From: Gammaproteobacteria bacterium HGW-Gammaproteobacteria-1
Lineage (GTDB): Bacteria > Pseudomonadota > Gammaproteobacteria > Thiohalomonadales > Thiohalomonadaceae
Direction of reading: 5' to 3'
NCBI GenBank assembly: GCA_002840095.1
Contig: PGZL01000010.1
Span: 142,888 to 189,465 of the forward strand
Length of the DNA stretch: 46,578 nucleotides
Both the position numbers and the translations under genes were made by a program. Shown piece by piece: positions 1 through 8,682 of the stretch. Numbering within the stretch: the stretch's first letter is position 1; the number at the start of each line of letters is the position of its first letter. The notes under the pieces were generated by a model that did no database searches, was not told where the DNA came from, and worked only from the letters and a program-made list of their open reading frames with translations.

Positions 1-98
1 CGAAACTCGAAACTCGAAACTCGAAACTCGAAACTCGAAACTCGAAACTCGAAACTCGAAACTCGAAACTCGAAACTCGAAACTCGAAACTCGAAACT
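1..98. repeat. Perfect heptamer tandem array, 14 copies of CGAAACT
   Basis: Fourteen uninterrupted copies of the 7-base word CGAAACT run from the window edge to position 98, where the last base overlaps the stop codon of the minus-strand gene at 98-493. The array is cut by the window boundary, so its true length is unknown. The period of seven matches the other heptamer elements in this window, and perfect identity suggests recent expansion by slippage. Confidence 0.97.
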
Positions 99-493
99 TA
101 TTTGATCTTGAGACTGCCGATGATCTCCACCAGCTCGTCGTCCTCGGCGCCTTCCAGTTCTTCCGGGCAGTCGTAGGTGATGAAAAAAATGCAGCTGCCG
201 GCCGCCAGATACCATTCCTTCCAGGCCATGCCTTCCTCGGTGTAGAAGAACAGCAGGCCGTCCATGCCGCCCAGGTTGACGTCCATGCGGCGCGCACCGG
301 AGGCGATGGTGTCGGCGGCGAGGTCGAGCAGTTCTTCCGCCGTGGTGCTGCCGTCCTCTTTGCAGAAACAGCTGATCTCCAGTGTGCCGACGCCGTTGTC
401 CGGGTCGTACAGCAGCACGCTGTCCTCATCGGTTTCCATGACCCAATCCTGCGGGCAATGGGCGGTCCAGAGAGGGTGGTTGGCGGTGGTCAT
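98..493 (-). CDS. Small acidic hypothetical protein (131 aa)
   Basis: I do not recognise this protein. It is 131 residues, rich in Asp/Glu, with no signal peptide or membrane segment, so it is probably cytoplasmic. The order of apparent strands and helices (an aromatic start containing HPLWTAHCPQDW, a central MDGLLFFYTEEGMAWKEW stretch, a C-terminal ELVEIIGSLKIK helix) suggests one compact alpha/beta domain. It begins 36 bases downstream of the PAS/HD-GYP gene on the same strand and is probably the last gene of that transcript. Its stop codon is fused to the heptamer array. High-GC codon use and clean reading make it a real gene; function is unknown. Confidence 0.8.
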   Translation of the reverse strand: MTTANHPLWTAHCPQDWVMETDEDSVLLYDPDNGVGTLEISCFCKEDGSTTAEELLDLAADTIASGARRMDVNLGGMDGLLFFYTEEGMAWKEWYLAAGSCIFFITYDCPEELEGAEDDELVEIIGSLKIK

Positions 494-529
494 GGCGGCA
501 GTCGCTGTGAGAGTGGGGAGCGGATTATA

Positions 530-1741
530 TCAGTTGGCGGGCCAGGGCAAGCCGGCGGCTTCGATTTCGGTCAGGCAGGCGTCGACCACCACGGCGTCGT
601 AACGCACGCCGCGGCCGTTGCGCAGCTCTTCCGTGGTCTGGGCGAGGCTTCGGGCCGGGCGGTAGGGACGGTGGGAGGTCATGGCCTCGACCACATCGGC
701 CACGGCGATGATGCGCGCCTCCAGGATGATGGCGTCGCCGCTGAGGGCCTGGGGGTAACCGCTGCCGTCCAGCCGTTCCTGGTGCTGGAGGATCATGTCC
801 TGCACCGGCCAGGGCAGTTCCACGTCCTTGAGGATGTCGTAACCCACCTGCGGGTGGGTCCTGACCAGGGCCAGCTCGTAGTCGTTCAGCTTGCCGGGAC
901 GGTTCAGGATTTCCGTGGGGACGTAGATGTTGCCGAGGTCGTGGATCTGTGCCCCGAGGCGGATGCCCTCCTGCTGCAGGGGCGGCAGGTTCATGCGGGC
1001 GGCGATGGCGCCGGCCAGCAGGGCGGTGCGCTCATGGTGGCCGGCGGTATAGGGATCGCGCTTTTCCACCGAACGGGCGAGCGAGTGGACCAGTTGCAGC
1101 AGGGCCTGGTCCAGCGCGACGGTGGCGGAGCGGGCCGAGGTTTCGGCGTTCTTGCGTGCGCTGATGTCCTCCACCACCGAGATGAAGTATTCCGGCGCGC
1201 CGCGGCCGTCGCGGTGCAGCGACACCGTGAGATTGGCCCACAGCTTGCTGCCGTTCCTGCACAGATAGCGCTTCTCTACGGCATAGGTGTTGAGTTCCCC
1301 GGCAATCAGGCGCCGGGCCGCGTCGAGATCGGTGGCGAGGTCGTCGGGGTGAGTGATGTCCTGGAAGGTGAGGGAGTGCAACTCGTCGCTGCTGTAGCCG
1401 AGGATTTCGCACATCTTGCTGTTGACCCGCAGCCAGTGTCCGTCCAGCGCCACATGGGCGATGCCCACGGCCGCCTGTTCGAAGGTGTTGCGGAAATACT
1501 GTTCGCTTTTCCGCGCCTCTTCGCGCGAGGCCAGCACGATGCCGATGCTGCGCTGGATCAGGTGATAGAGCAGGAGGCCGGTGATGGCGACGAAGGCCCA
1601 GCCCTTGACGGTCTGCAGCCGCGCCATGGTTGCGGCATTGTCGGTGACCAGTTGCAGCAGCTGATCGGAAAACAGGATATACAGCGCGGCGAACACCACA
1701 TACAGTCCGACGATACGGAGGGCTTCACTATGTTTGTCCAT
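530..1741 (-). CDS. Membrane-anchored PAS/HD-GYP domain protein, putative c-di-GMP phosphodiesterase
   Basis: A 403-residue signalling protein. Two hydrophobic segments at about residues 8-30 and 45-62 anchor it in the inner membrane. A PAS domain follows (about 80-195, ending in VVEDISARK), then an HD-GYP domain (about 215-395). Visible HD-GYP motifs are HHER at 235-238, HD at 267-268, H296, and HQERLDGSGYP at 320-330. HD-GYP proteins normally hydrolyse c-di-GMP. The usual HDxGK is HDLGN here, so the lysine is replaced by Asn271 and activity should not be assumed. The start has an AGGGAGGA ribosome site, somewhat far upstream. It lies 58 bases downstream of the EAL-HDOD gene on the same strand, suggesting a shared c-di-GMP signalling transcript. 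Confidence 0.9.
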   Translation of the reverse strand: MDKHSEALRIVGLYVVFAALYILFSDQLLQLVTDNAATMARLQTVKGWAFVAITGLLLYHLIQRSIGIVLASREEARKSEQYFRNTFEQAAVGIAHVALDGHWLRVNSKMCEILGYSSDELHSLTFQDITHPDDLATDLDAARRLIAGELNTYAVEKRYLCRNGSKLWANLTVSLHRDGRGAPEYFISVVEDISARKNAETSARSATVALDQALLQLVHSLARSVEKRDPYTAGHHERTALLAGAIAARMNLPPLQQEGIRLGAQIHDLGNIYVPTEILNRPGKLNDYELALVRTHPQVGYDILKDVELPWPVQDMILQHQERLDGSGYPQALSGDAIILEARIIAVADVVEAMTSHRPYRPARSLAQTTEELRNGRGVRYDAVVVDACLTEIEAAGLPWPAN

Positions 1742-1799
1742 GGTTGCGTGTGGTCCTCCCTGTCATCGCACGGCGGCTGCCCAGGCCGACATTTGCCCA

Positions 1800-3029
1800 T
1801 CAGGCGGCGCGCAGCGCCTTGCTGCTGTTGTCGGCCCAGCTCATCGCCGCGAGATAGGCACTGTTGTAGTCGATGGAAACCGCATCACGTTCGGCCAGGC
1901 CGTCCCATTGGCCGCGTTCGTAACGCACGACGTCGTCGAGCAGGGTGCCGAGCACGCCTTCGCGATTGAGTAATGCGAGCTTGATGGGCAGCGACAGCGG
2001 CATCTGGTCGAGCAGGTTTTCCATGGGCACGTCGAGCATGGCGTCGAGCAGCGAGAACAGCCCGGTGGTGAAGGCCTGGCCGGCGTCGATACGCGGGTCA
2101 GTGACCGAGAGCAGCTCGCACATGCGGGCACGGATCAGGGCGATGGTCATCAATTCGCGCGGCTTGCGATCGTCGAATTGGGACAACAGCAGCAGGGTGG
2201 CCCAGTTGCGCACCGTGGCAAGGCCGAGCAGCATGATGGCCTGACGGATCGAATCCACCTCGCGGCGCAGGCCGAAGGTGGCGCAGTTGATGTAGCGCAA
2301 CAGGCGGAAGGAGAGGATCACGTCCTGGGCGATGAGCGTCTCCACTTCCCGCAGGTCGATGGACGGATCCTGCAACTGAGCGATCAGGCGGATCACCACG
2401 CTGCGATTGGCGGTATTGGTGTGGGTCTGGATGACGTCCGGATAGCTGAAGAAATAACCCTGAAACAGATCGAAGCCCAGTTCCCGGCAGGCGTCGTAAT
2501 CGGCAGGGGTTTCCACTTTCTCGGCGATGAGCATGAGGTCCCGGCGCCGCAGCCGCTCGACGGTGCGCGCCAATTCGTCCCGTTGCATGTTCAGCACGTC
2601 CAGTTTGACGAACGAGGCCAGCTCCAGCAGCGGCAGCGTGTCCTGCCGGAGCAGATAATCGTCGAGGGCGATGCGGTAGCCCTGCTCCACCAGCCCACGT
2701 ACGCCGTTGATGACCTCGGCGGTGGGTTCGACGGTTTCCAGCAGCTCGAACACCACCTGTTCGTGGGACATGGGCAGGGGATACTGGCCGGTAAAGAAAT
2801 CGCCGGTGATGTTGATGAAGGCAGGCCGGCTGCCGACGATGTTCTCCAGCCCGATTTCCATGAAGGTGTTGATCAGCAGCTGGGTGGTGGCCAGGTCGCC
2901 GTCGGAGAAGGTGGCGCGATTGACGTTGCCGCGGCGGTAGAGCAGTTCGTAGGCATAGACATCCAGGGCCCGATCGTAGATGGGCTGCCGGCCGACGTAA
3001 GTACCCTTGCTCTGCGTGTGCTGTCTCAT
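1800..3029 (-). CDS. EAL-HDOD (YuxH-type) signalling protein
   Basis: A 409-residue protein with an N-terminal EAL-like domain (about 10-200) and a C-terminal HDOD domain (about 205-400). The opening GRQPIYDRALDVYAYELLYR is typical of the EAL-HDOD family. The EAL motif itself reads ELL (28-30), while other EAL positions such as N73, E95, D123-D124 and E170-K171 are present. Many family members are catalytically poor and act as c-di-GMP sensors or protein adaptors. The start has a GGGAGAGG ribosome site. The gene begins 21 bases after dam and precedes a PAS/HD-GYP gene, so it is probably co-transcribed with both. Whether it degrades c-di-GMP cannot be read from the sequence. Confidence 0.9.
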   Translation of the reverse strand: MRQHTQSKGTYVGRQPIYDRALDVYAYELLYRRGNVNRATFSDGDLATTQLLINTFMEIGLENIVGSRPAFINITGDFFTGQYPLPMSHEQVVFELLETVEPTAEVINGVRGLVEQGYRIALDDYLLRQDTLPLLELASFVKLDVLNMQRDELARTVERLRRRDLMLIAEKVETPADYDACRELGFDLFQGYFFSYPDVIQTHTNTANRSVVIRLIAQLQDPSIDLREVETLIAQDVILSFRLLRYINCATFGLRREVDSIRQAIMLLGLATVRNWATLLLLSQFDDRKPRELMTIALIRARMCELLSVTDPRIDAGQAFTTGLFSLLDAMLDVPMENLLDQMPLSLPIKLALLNREGVLGTLLDDVVRYERGQWDGLAERDAVSIDYNSAYLAAMSWADNSSKALRAA

Positions 3030-3050
3030 GCCTCTCCCTGGGGCAGCGTA

Positions 3051-3887
3051 TCAGCCGGCGGCCGGGTACAGGGCCAGCAACTCGTCCACCCGGCGCCGCT
3101 TGTGCCCGTGGCAGCTGATGGAGCGCTGCACCGATAGTCGTTCTATGTCCGCCGCCTGGTAGGCAGTGCGGGTGAAGGCGGTGTCATGGTTGGAGATTAG
3201 CACCGTTATGCCCCGTTGTGCCGCACCGGCGGCGATGTCGGCCAGGTGCTGCTGCTGGTCCAGGTTGAAACCGTCGGCGTGATAGGCGGTGAAGCTGCTG
3301 GATACGGACAGCGGCACATAGGGGGGGTCGCAATACACGATGTCGCCCTCGCGCACATTGCGCAGAGTCCGTTCGAAGGTTTCGTGGCGGAACACTGCGC
3401 GTTTGGCCTTGAGGTGAAAGGCGAGCATCTCCTTCTCGGGGAAATAGGGTTTCTTGTAGCGGCCGAAGGGTACGTTGAAGCCGCCCTTGGCGTTGTAGCG
3501 GCACAGGCCGTTGTAGCCGTGGCGGTTCAGGTAGACGAACAGAACGGCGCGGCGGCGGGGATCGGCGCAGGCATTGAATTCGGCGCGCAGCCGGTAATAG
3601 GCCTCGGCGTTGTTGTTGCCGGGGCGGAACAGTTTGCGGCAGTCGGCGATGAAGGCCGCGCCTTCCTTCTTCAGCGTGTTGTAGAGATCGATAAGGTCCT
3701 TGTTGCTGTCGGCCAGCAGATAGCGCGGGTAGTCGGTGTTGAGGAACACGGCACCGGAACCGGTGAACGGCTCCACCAGGCGGCGGCCGGCGGGCAGGCG
3801 CGCTCGCACCCGCTCGATGATGCGGTATTTGTTGCCGGCCCATTTGAGGAACGGGCGCATGGGCTCGGTGCGGGTAGTCATCAGCAT
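3051..3887 (-). CDS. dam: DNA adenine methylase (Dam)
   Basis: Transfers a methyl group from S-adenosylmethionine to N6 of adenine, expected at GATC by family. The motifs are clear: FLKWAGNK near the N-terminus, EPFTGSGAVFLN (39-50) for cofactor binding, and the catalytic DPPY at 187-190. From the chosen start the protein is 278 residues, the same length as E. coli Dam. An upstream ATG at 3920 is in frame, but its first bases abut a dispersed GCAGAG repeat, whereas AGGGG sits about 7 bases before the ATG at 3887. It heads a block of c-di-GMP signalling genes 21 bases away. Dam normally serves mismatch repair and replication timing; no restriction partner is visible, which favours a housekeeping orphan methylase. 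Confidence 0.95.
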   Translation of the reverse strand: MLMTTRTEPMRPFLKWAGNKYRIIERVRARLPAGRRLVEPFTGSGAVFLNTDYPRYLLADSNKDLIDLYNTLKKEGAAFIADCRKLFRPGNNNAEAYYRLRAEFNACADPRRRAVLFVYLNRHGYNGLCRYNAKGGFNVPFGRYKKPYFPEKEMLAFHLKAKRAVFRHETFERTLRNVREGDIVYCDPPYVPLSVSSSFTAYHADGFNLDQQQHLADIAAGAAQRGITVLISNHDTAFTRTAYQAADIERLSVQRSISCHGHKRRRVDELLALYPAAG

Positions 3888-3920
3888 GCCGCCGCCCCTG
3901 ACGTGGGCAAACAAAAACAT

Positions 3921-4066
3921 CTGACGCAGAGGCGCAGAGGCGCAGAGATAATTGTGTAGGAGTCCGATTTATCGGACGATGGGAACTGTCCAAGCGCCGC
4001 CATCGCCCGGCATAGCCCTGCTCCCACAAAGCAGTATCTCTGCGCCTCTGCGTCTCTGCGTTGGAT
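3921..4066. repeat. Inverted-arm repeat with 8-base GCAGAG words
   Basis: The left arm (about 3923-3949) repeats GCAGAG every 8 bases and the right arm (about 4036-4063) carries its reverse complement, CTCTGCG. Between them lies a second imperfect palindrome, from GTAGGAGTCCGATT to CTGCTCCCAC. The element fills the gap between the end of argA and the start of dam. It belongs to the same family as the copies near 10217, 13383 and 17435. Confidence 0.85.
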
Positions 4067-4083
4067 TGTCGCCTTTATCCCCA

Positions 4084-5400
4084 TCACAGCACCTTGATGA
4101 ACACTTTGGAGCGGCGCTGCCAGTTGTACATGGCCTGTTTTTTCACCGGCAGGGCCTTGATGTCGGCCTCGCGGAAGCCGCGTTCCAGGAACCAGTGGGC
4201 GGTGCGGGTGGTGAGCACGAACAGCCGCTCGATGCCCATGTCCCGCGCCTGCTTTTCGATGTAGGCGAGCACGGTGTCGCCGCGGCCCTGTTTGCGGTAG
4301 TCGTGATGCACCGCCAGGCAGGCCAGTTCGCCCACCTGTTCCTCGGTAAAGGGATAGAGCGCGGCGCAGGCGACGATCATGCCGTCGCGTTCGGTCACCA
4401 CGAACTGATCGATCTCCATTTCCAGCAGCTCGCGCGAGCGGCGCACCAGCACGCCGTCCGCCTCCAGCGGGGCGATCAGTTCCAGGATACCGCCGACGTC
4501 GTCGATGGTGGCGCGGCGCGTGCCCTCGAACAGCTCGCCGCTGACCAGGGTGCCGATGCCGTCGCGGGTGAACAGCTCCAGCAGCAGCGCGCCGTCGATG
4601 TGGTGATCAATGAGATGGGCGCGGCGCACGCCCGCACGGCAGGCGCGCAGGGCGCCGCCGAGACAGCGGGCCATTTCTTCGGACAGCTTGCGGGTAAGTG
4701 CCTGCTCGGCGTCGGCCAGGCCCAGCTCGCGCACCAGCCGCCGCCGGCTGTCGGTGACGCCCTTGGCATCGGTGAAAAAGATCAGCTTGTCGGCGCGCAG
4801 CTGCATGGCCGTGGCGGTGGCCACGTCCTCGGCGCTGAGGTTGAAGGTTTCGCCGGTGGGCGAGTAGCCGATGGGCGAGAGCAGCACGATGCCGCCGTCG
4901 TGCAGCTGCTTCTGGATGGCCTCGCCGTCGATGCGCCGCACCTCGCCGGTGTGCTGGTAGTCGACGCCCTCGCGCACGCCTAGCGGCTGCGCGGTGACGA
5001 AGTTGCCGGAGGCGACGCGGATGTGCGCACCGGCCATGGGGGAGTTGGCCAGGCCCATGGAGAGCAGGGCCTCGATCTCCACCCGCACCGTACCGGCGGC
5101 CTCCTTGACGCAGGCCAGGGCCTCGCCGGTGGTGACGCGCAAGCCGGCCGCGTACTGCTGTTCGATGCCGCGGGCATGGAGCCGCTCCTCGATCTGCGGC
5201 CGCGCGCCGTGCACCAGCACCAGGCGGACGCCCAGGCTGTTGAGCAGGCCGATGTCGTGCACGAAGCTGGCGAACTGTTCCTCGGCCACCAGCTCGCCGC
5301 CGAAGGTGATGACGAAGGTACGGCCGCGGAAGGCGTTGATGTAGGGCGTGGAGCCGCGGAACCAGCGGACAAAGGCCTGTTCGTCGGTGGGCGTGGTCAC
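4084..5400 (-). CDS. argA: N-acetylglutamate synthase (ArgA)
   Basis: Catalyses the first committed step of arginine synthesis, acetyl-CoA plus glutamate to N-acetylglutamate. An N-terminal amino-acid-kinase-like domain (about 1-280, with ITFGGELV and LVLVHGARPQI) carries the arginine regulatory site in this family, and a C-terminal GNAT domain (about 290-438) holds the acetyl-CoA loop RKQGRGD. I start at GTG 5400 because GGAAAGGA precedes it and the resulting 438 residues match classical ArgA (443 in E. coli). The in-frame upstream ATG at 5487 would add a low-complexity tail and lacks support. It lies 156 bases downstream of argE on the same strand, with a heptamer element in the gap. Feedback inhibition by arginine is expected from the family. 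Confidence 0.95.
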   Translation of the reverse strand: MTTPTDEQAFVRWFRGSTPYINAFRGRTFVITFGGELVAEEQFASFVHDIGLLNSLGVRLVLVHGARPQIEERLHARGIEQQYAAGLRVTTGEALACVKEAAGTVRVEIEALLSMGLANSPMAGAHIRVASGNFVTAQPLGVREGVDYQHTGEVRRIDGEAIQKQLHDGGIVLLSPIGYSPTGETFNLSAEDVATATAMQLRADKLIFFTDAKGVTDSRRRLVRELGLADAEQALTRKLSEEMARCLGGALRACRAGVRRAHLIDHHIDGALLLELFTRDGIGTLVSGELFEGTRRATIDDVGGILELIAPLEADGVLVRRSRELLEMEIDQFVVTERDGMIVACAALYPFTEEQVGELACLAVHHDYRKQGRGDTVLAYIEKQARDMGIERLFVLTTRTAHWFLERGFREADIKALPVKKQAMYNWQRRSKVFIKVL

Positions 5401-5469
5401 AAGCGGATCCTTTCCTTCCTGTTGTTCTGATTGGGCATTTTCCGGGCAGCGGAGGGGAATGTCCAGTCG

Positions 5470-5556
5470 GAAAGTGGCAAGTTCCAAGTTTCAAGTTGCA
5501 AGAAAAACCAAGGGAGCTTTGACTTGGAACTTGAGACTTGTCACTTGCAACTGCCT
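5470..5556. repeat. Heptamer-phased inverted repeat between argE and argA
   Basis: The left arm iterates CAAGT with a period of 7 (GGCAAGTTCCAAGTTTCAAG). The right arm carries the complementary CACTTGCAACTGCC, ending at 5555, one base from the argE stop codon. The arms can pair into a long stem. This is one of several copies; others lie near 21780, 25749, 28060 and 28802. Confidence 0.85.
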
Positions 5557-6708
5557 TTACAAACAAAACCGCGCGATCAGCCCCTTCAAGATCCCAACCA
5601 TCGGATCGATCCGTTCCAGTCCCAGGTATTCATCCGGCTGGTGGGCCTGGGCGATGTCGCCGGGGCCGAGGATCACGGTGTCCATGCCCAGTTGGTTCAG
5701 GTACGGCCCTTCGGTGCAGAAAGCCACCGCCTCGGCGCTGTGGCCGGTGAGCCGCTCCGCGGTCTGGACGATGGCAGAGGTTTCCGGCGTGTGCATGGGG
5801 GGCGTGCCGTGGAACAGGCGCCGCACCTCCAGTTGCAGGCCGCTGCCGGCCAGGGTTTCGCCCAGGCGGTGTTCCATGGTGGCGCGCAGTTCGTCCAGCT
5901 CCATGCCGGGCAGTGGGCGCAGGTCGATGTGCAGGTCGCACTGGCCGCAGATGCGGTTGGGATTGTCGCCGCCATGGATGTGGCCCAGGTTGAGGGTGGG
6001 TACCGGCACGGTGAAGCGGGGATCGCGGTGACGGGCCTGCAACTCGCCGCGCCAGGCCAGCAGTTCGCCGATGACCTTGTGCATGCCCTCCAGGGCGCTG
6101 TTGCCGAGGCTGGGGTCGCTGGAGTGGCCGGAACGACCGGTGAGACGGATGCCTTCCATCAGGATGCCCTTGTGGGCGTTCACCGGGCGCAGGCCGGTGG
6201 GTTCGCCGATGACGGCGTAGCGCGCCCGCGGGCGGCCCAGCTCCACCAGGGCCTGGGCGCCGTCCATGGAGCTTTCCTCGTCGGCGGTGGCGAGGATGAT
6301 CAGCGGGTGTTTCAGCTCGCCGGCGCGCAGGCCGCGCGCCGCCTCGATGGCGAGGGCGAAAAAGCCCTTCATGTCCGAGGTGCCGAGGCCGTAGAAGCGG
6401 TTGTCCGCCTCGATGAGGCGGAAGGGGTCGTGGTTCCAGCGCCCTTCGTCGTAGGGCACGGTGTCGGTGTGGCCGGCCAGCACCAGCCCGCCCGGCCCCT
6501 GGCCCAGGGTGGCGATGAGGTTGGCCTTGTGCGGCTGGGTGGGCAGCGGCAGCACCTCCACCGTGAAGCCGAGCCCGGAAAGCCACACGGCCAGCAGGTC
6601 TATGACCGGGCGGTTGCTGGTGTCGAATTCCGGGCTGACGCTGCTCATGGAGGGGGCGGCGATCAGGGCGGCGAGCATGTCGCGCAGGGCGGGGGGCGGT
6701 GTGGGCAT
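5557..6708 (-). CDS. argE: Acetylornithine deacetylase (ArgE)
   Basis: An M20-family metallohydrolase that removes the acetyl group from N-acetylornithine to give ornithine in the linear arginine pathway. Family motifs include LAGHTDTVPYDEGRW (metal ligand His and Asp), DEESSMDG with the catalytic glutamate, and GEPTGLRPV. From ATG 6708 the product is 383 residues, identical in length to E. coli ArgE. The open frame extends further upstream, but that part lies in non-coding repeat sequence and has no family resemblance. Pairing with argA downstream fits arginine biosynthesis. Its stop codon is directly next to a heptamer element. Succinyl-diaminopimelate desuccinylase is the nearest alternative family, but length and context favour ArgE. 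Confidence 0.93.
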   Translation of the reverse strand: MPTPPPALRDMLAALIAAPSMSSVSPEFDTSNRPVIDLLAVWLSGLGFTVEVLPLPTQPHKANLIATLGQGPGGLVLAGHTDTVPYDEGRWNHDPFRLIEADNRFYGLGTSDMKGFFALAIEAARGLRAGELKHPLIILATADEESSMDGAQALVELGRPRARYAVIGEPTGLRPVNAHKGILMEGIRLTGRSGHSSDPSLGNSALEGMHKVIGELLAWRGELQARHRDPRFTVPVPTLNLGHIHGGDNPNRICGQCDLHIDLRPLPGMELDELRATMEHRLGETLAGSGLQLEVRRLFHGTPPMHTPETSAIVQTAERLTGHSAEAVAFCTEGPYLNQLGMDTVILGPGDIAQAHQPDEYLGLERIDPMVGILKGLIARFCL

Positions 6709-6859
6709 GGTCGGCTTTTCGGGTCGTGGATGTGCGTAGTGTAATGCATGGGGGCGTGCTAGATTGATCAGCGTTGTTTTGGCGATTTTTAAAGAGGGGA
6801 CGTGCGCTGCGCGCGCTGTTAAGGCGGGGGATTCCGTCCCCGGACTCCGGGTGGGTTGT

Positions 6860-7507
6860 GCGCGCTGTCGCGCGGTTTTATTGGGTCGGGGTTCCGCCCC
6901 CGTACGACGTGTTACTTTCTTTTGCTCGGCCAAAAGAAACTAACGAAAGAAAAGGCGCCCGGGGCGGGTTCTTCCGACGGCACGTCCGTGTGCCGACGGA
7001 AGAATGCGCGCCATCCATGGCGCGCCCCCTGCGGGCTATTCCGCCCCGGGCTGCGTTGCTCTCGGCGAGACAAAGGGGTTTGAAAATCAAGACGGCTCGC
7101 CTGACGGCATCGCGCTGGACGGTGTGCGCTGCGCGCACACGATTTTGACTTTGGGTTTTGATTTTGACGTTTGGGTTTCCCCCCGTCTGCCGCGCCGAGC
7201 ATCGCAGCCCGAATCGGATTAAGCCCGAAGGGGACCCGCCAGGGATGGCGGGTCCTCGCCTTCGCGCCAGGACGGCGCGTAGGCGAGCGCCGATTCGGGC
7301 GAGACAAAGCGGCAGGATTGCCGATTTGCACAGCCGCAGGCTGCCCGAAGGGTGAGGCACAGGGATGTGCCGAATGAAGCGCAGGGTACCCGAAGGGCGC
7401 GGGAGTCGGGCCCGCCTTTCTTTGGTTACTTTCTTTGGCGGAGCAAAGAAAGTAACACGTCGTACGGGGGCGGAACCCCGACCCAATAAATCCGCGCGTA
7501 GCGCACA
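6860..7507. repeat. Large inverted-repeat element filling a gene-free gap
   Basis: The 831-base gap between argE and the GNAT/C39 gene holds no credible gene. Near-identical inverted arms of about 95 bases lie at 6860-6957 and 7411-7507, each with GTACGACGTGTTACTTTC and its complement. Inside each arm is a smaller hairpin built on TTACTTTCTTT and AAAGAAAGTAA. The centre carries stacked hairpins (for example GCGCGCCATCCATGGCGCGC). A related module recurs at about 34946-35270. Open frames through it give basic low-complexity peptides and were rejected as genes. It looks like a dispersed non-coding mobile or structural element. Confidence 0.85.
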
Positions 7508-7539
7508 AACATTTATATGCGGCGCCAAAGAGGCCACAA

Positions 7540-8682
7540 ATGATCCGCCCTGCCACAGCAGAAGATATCGACGCCCTGGTGGAGATCGAGAACCGCTGCT
7601 TCGATACCGATCGCCTGTCGCGGCGCAGTTTCCGGCACATGATTACCAAGGCCCATGCGGCGCTGCTGCTCGACGAGGAGGGCGGCACCGTACACGGCTA
7701 CGTGCTGGTGCTGTTCAACGCCGGCACCTCGCTGGCGCGCATGTATTCCATCGCCGTGGATCCGCAGTATCGCGGCCACGGCATCGGCCGCCGGCTGGTG
7801 ACGGCGGCGGAACAGGCGGTATTGGCGCAGGACTGCGTCACCCTGCGGCTGGAGGTGCGCATGGACAATGCCTCGTCCATTGCGCTGTACGAAGCCATGG
7901 GCTATCGCCGCTTCGGTTTCTACGACGATTATTACGAAGACCACATGGACGCCCTGCGCTACGAGAAGCGGCTGGTGCCGTCGCTGCGGCCGGATATGGC
8001 GCGGGTGCCGTATTACGAGCAGACCCTGGAATTCACCTGCGGCCCGGCGGCGCTGATGATGGCCATGGGCGCGCTGGACCCCTCCATCGAACTGAACCGC
8101 CGGCTGGAACTGCGTCTGTGGCGCGAGTCCACCACCGTGTTCATGACCTCCGGCCACGGCGGCTGCGGGCCGTTCGGGCTGGCGTTGTCGGCCCATCACC
8201 GCGGCTTCGAGGTGGAGGTGTACGTCAACGACGAGAGCGCGCTGTTCGTCGACTCGGTGCGGGCGGAGGAGAAGAAGGAAGTCATCCGCCTGGTGCAGGA
8301 CGACTTTACCGAGGAGATGGCGCAGCTCGGGTTACCGCTGCACTACCGCCGCATCACGGTCAGCGAGATAAAACAGGAATTCGCTCACGGCGCCATTCCG
8401 CTGGTGCTGATAAGTTCCTACCGCATCTACCAGGAGAAGTTTCCGCACTGGGTGGTGGTGACCGGCTTCGACGATCACTTCATCTACGTGCACGATTCCT
8501 TCGTGGATCGGGAGAAGGGCAAGACCGTCACCGACTGCGTGAACATGCCCATTCCGCAGAAAGATTTCGAACGCATGGCGCGCTATGGCAAGTCCGGCCA
8601 GCGTTCCGTGCTGATCATCCGCAAACCGCAGGCAACGACGCGCAACAGGACGGCGCGCAAGAGGTCAGCAGCAGGATCATGA
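7540..8682 (+). CDS. GNAT acetyltransferase fused to a C39-like peptidase domain
   Basis: A 380-residue two-domain protein. Residues 1-145 are a RimI-like GNAT domain: IAVDPQYRGHGIGRRLV is the acetyl-CoA loop and NASSIALYEAMGYRRFGFY the C-terminal signature. From about 155 to 365 lies a C39-like papain-fold domain. Its likely catalytic Cys is in QTLEFTCGPAALMMAMG, the His in FPHWVVVTGFDD and the Asp in IYVHDSF. The family is annotated GNAT/peptidase C39-like and is typically beside a RimK-type ligase, as here: the stop overlaps the next ATG in ATGA (8679-8682). There is no signal peptide, so it should act in the cytoplasm. I infer that it trims or acetylates a peptide or protein that the ligase modifies; the substrate is unknown. 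Confidence 0.88.
   Translation: MIRPATAEDIDALVEIENRCFDTDRLSRRSFRHMITKAHAALLLDEEGGTVHGYVLVLFNAGTSLARMYSIAVDPQYRGHGIGRRLVTAAEQAVLAQDCVTLRLEVRMDNASSIALYEAMGYRRFGFYDDYYEDHMDALRYEKRLVPSLRPDMARVPYYEQTLEFTCGPAALMMAMGALDPSIELNRRLELRLWRESTTVFMTSGHGGCGPFGLALSAHHRGFEVEVYVNDESALFVDSVRAEEKKEVIRLVQDDFTEEMAQLGLPLHYRRITVSEIKQEFAHGAIPLVLISSYRIYQEKFPHWVVVTGFDDHFIYVHDSFVDREKGKTVTDCVNMPIPQKDFERMARYGKSGQRSVLIIRKPQATTRNRTARKRSAAGS

Noticed and set aside
1-98. CRISPR array
   Set aside because: The unit is 7 bases with no spacers; it is a simple tandem array.
5401-5487. Longer ArgA start
   Set aside because: The GTG at 5400 has a good ribosome site and gives the family length.
6878-7688. Open frames through the 6.9-7.5 kb repeat
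   Set aside because: They follow the inverted repeat, have basic low-complexity products and no ribosome site.
7365-8678. N-terminal extension of the RimK gene
   Set aside because: It overlaps the GNAT/C39 gene in another frame and its residues are not protein-like; the ATGA start explains the gene.
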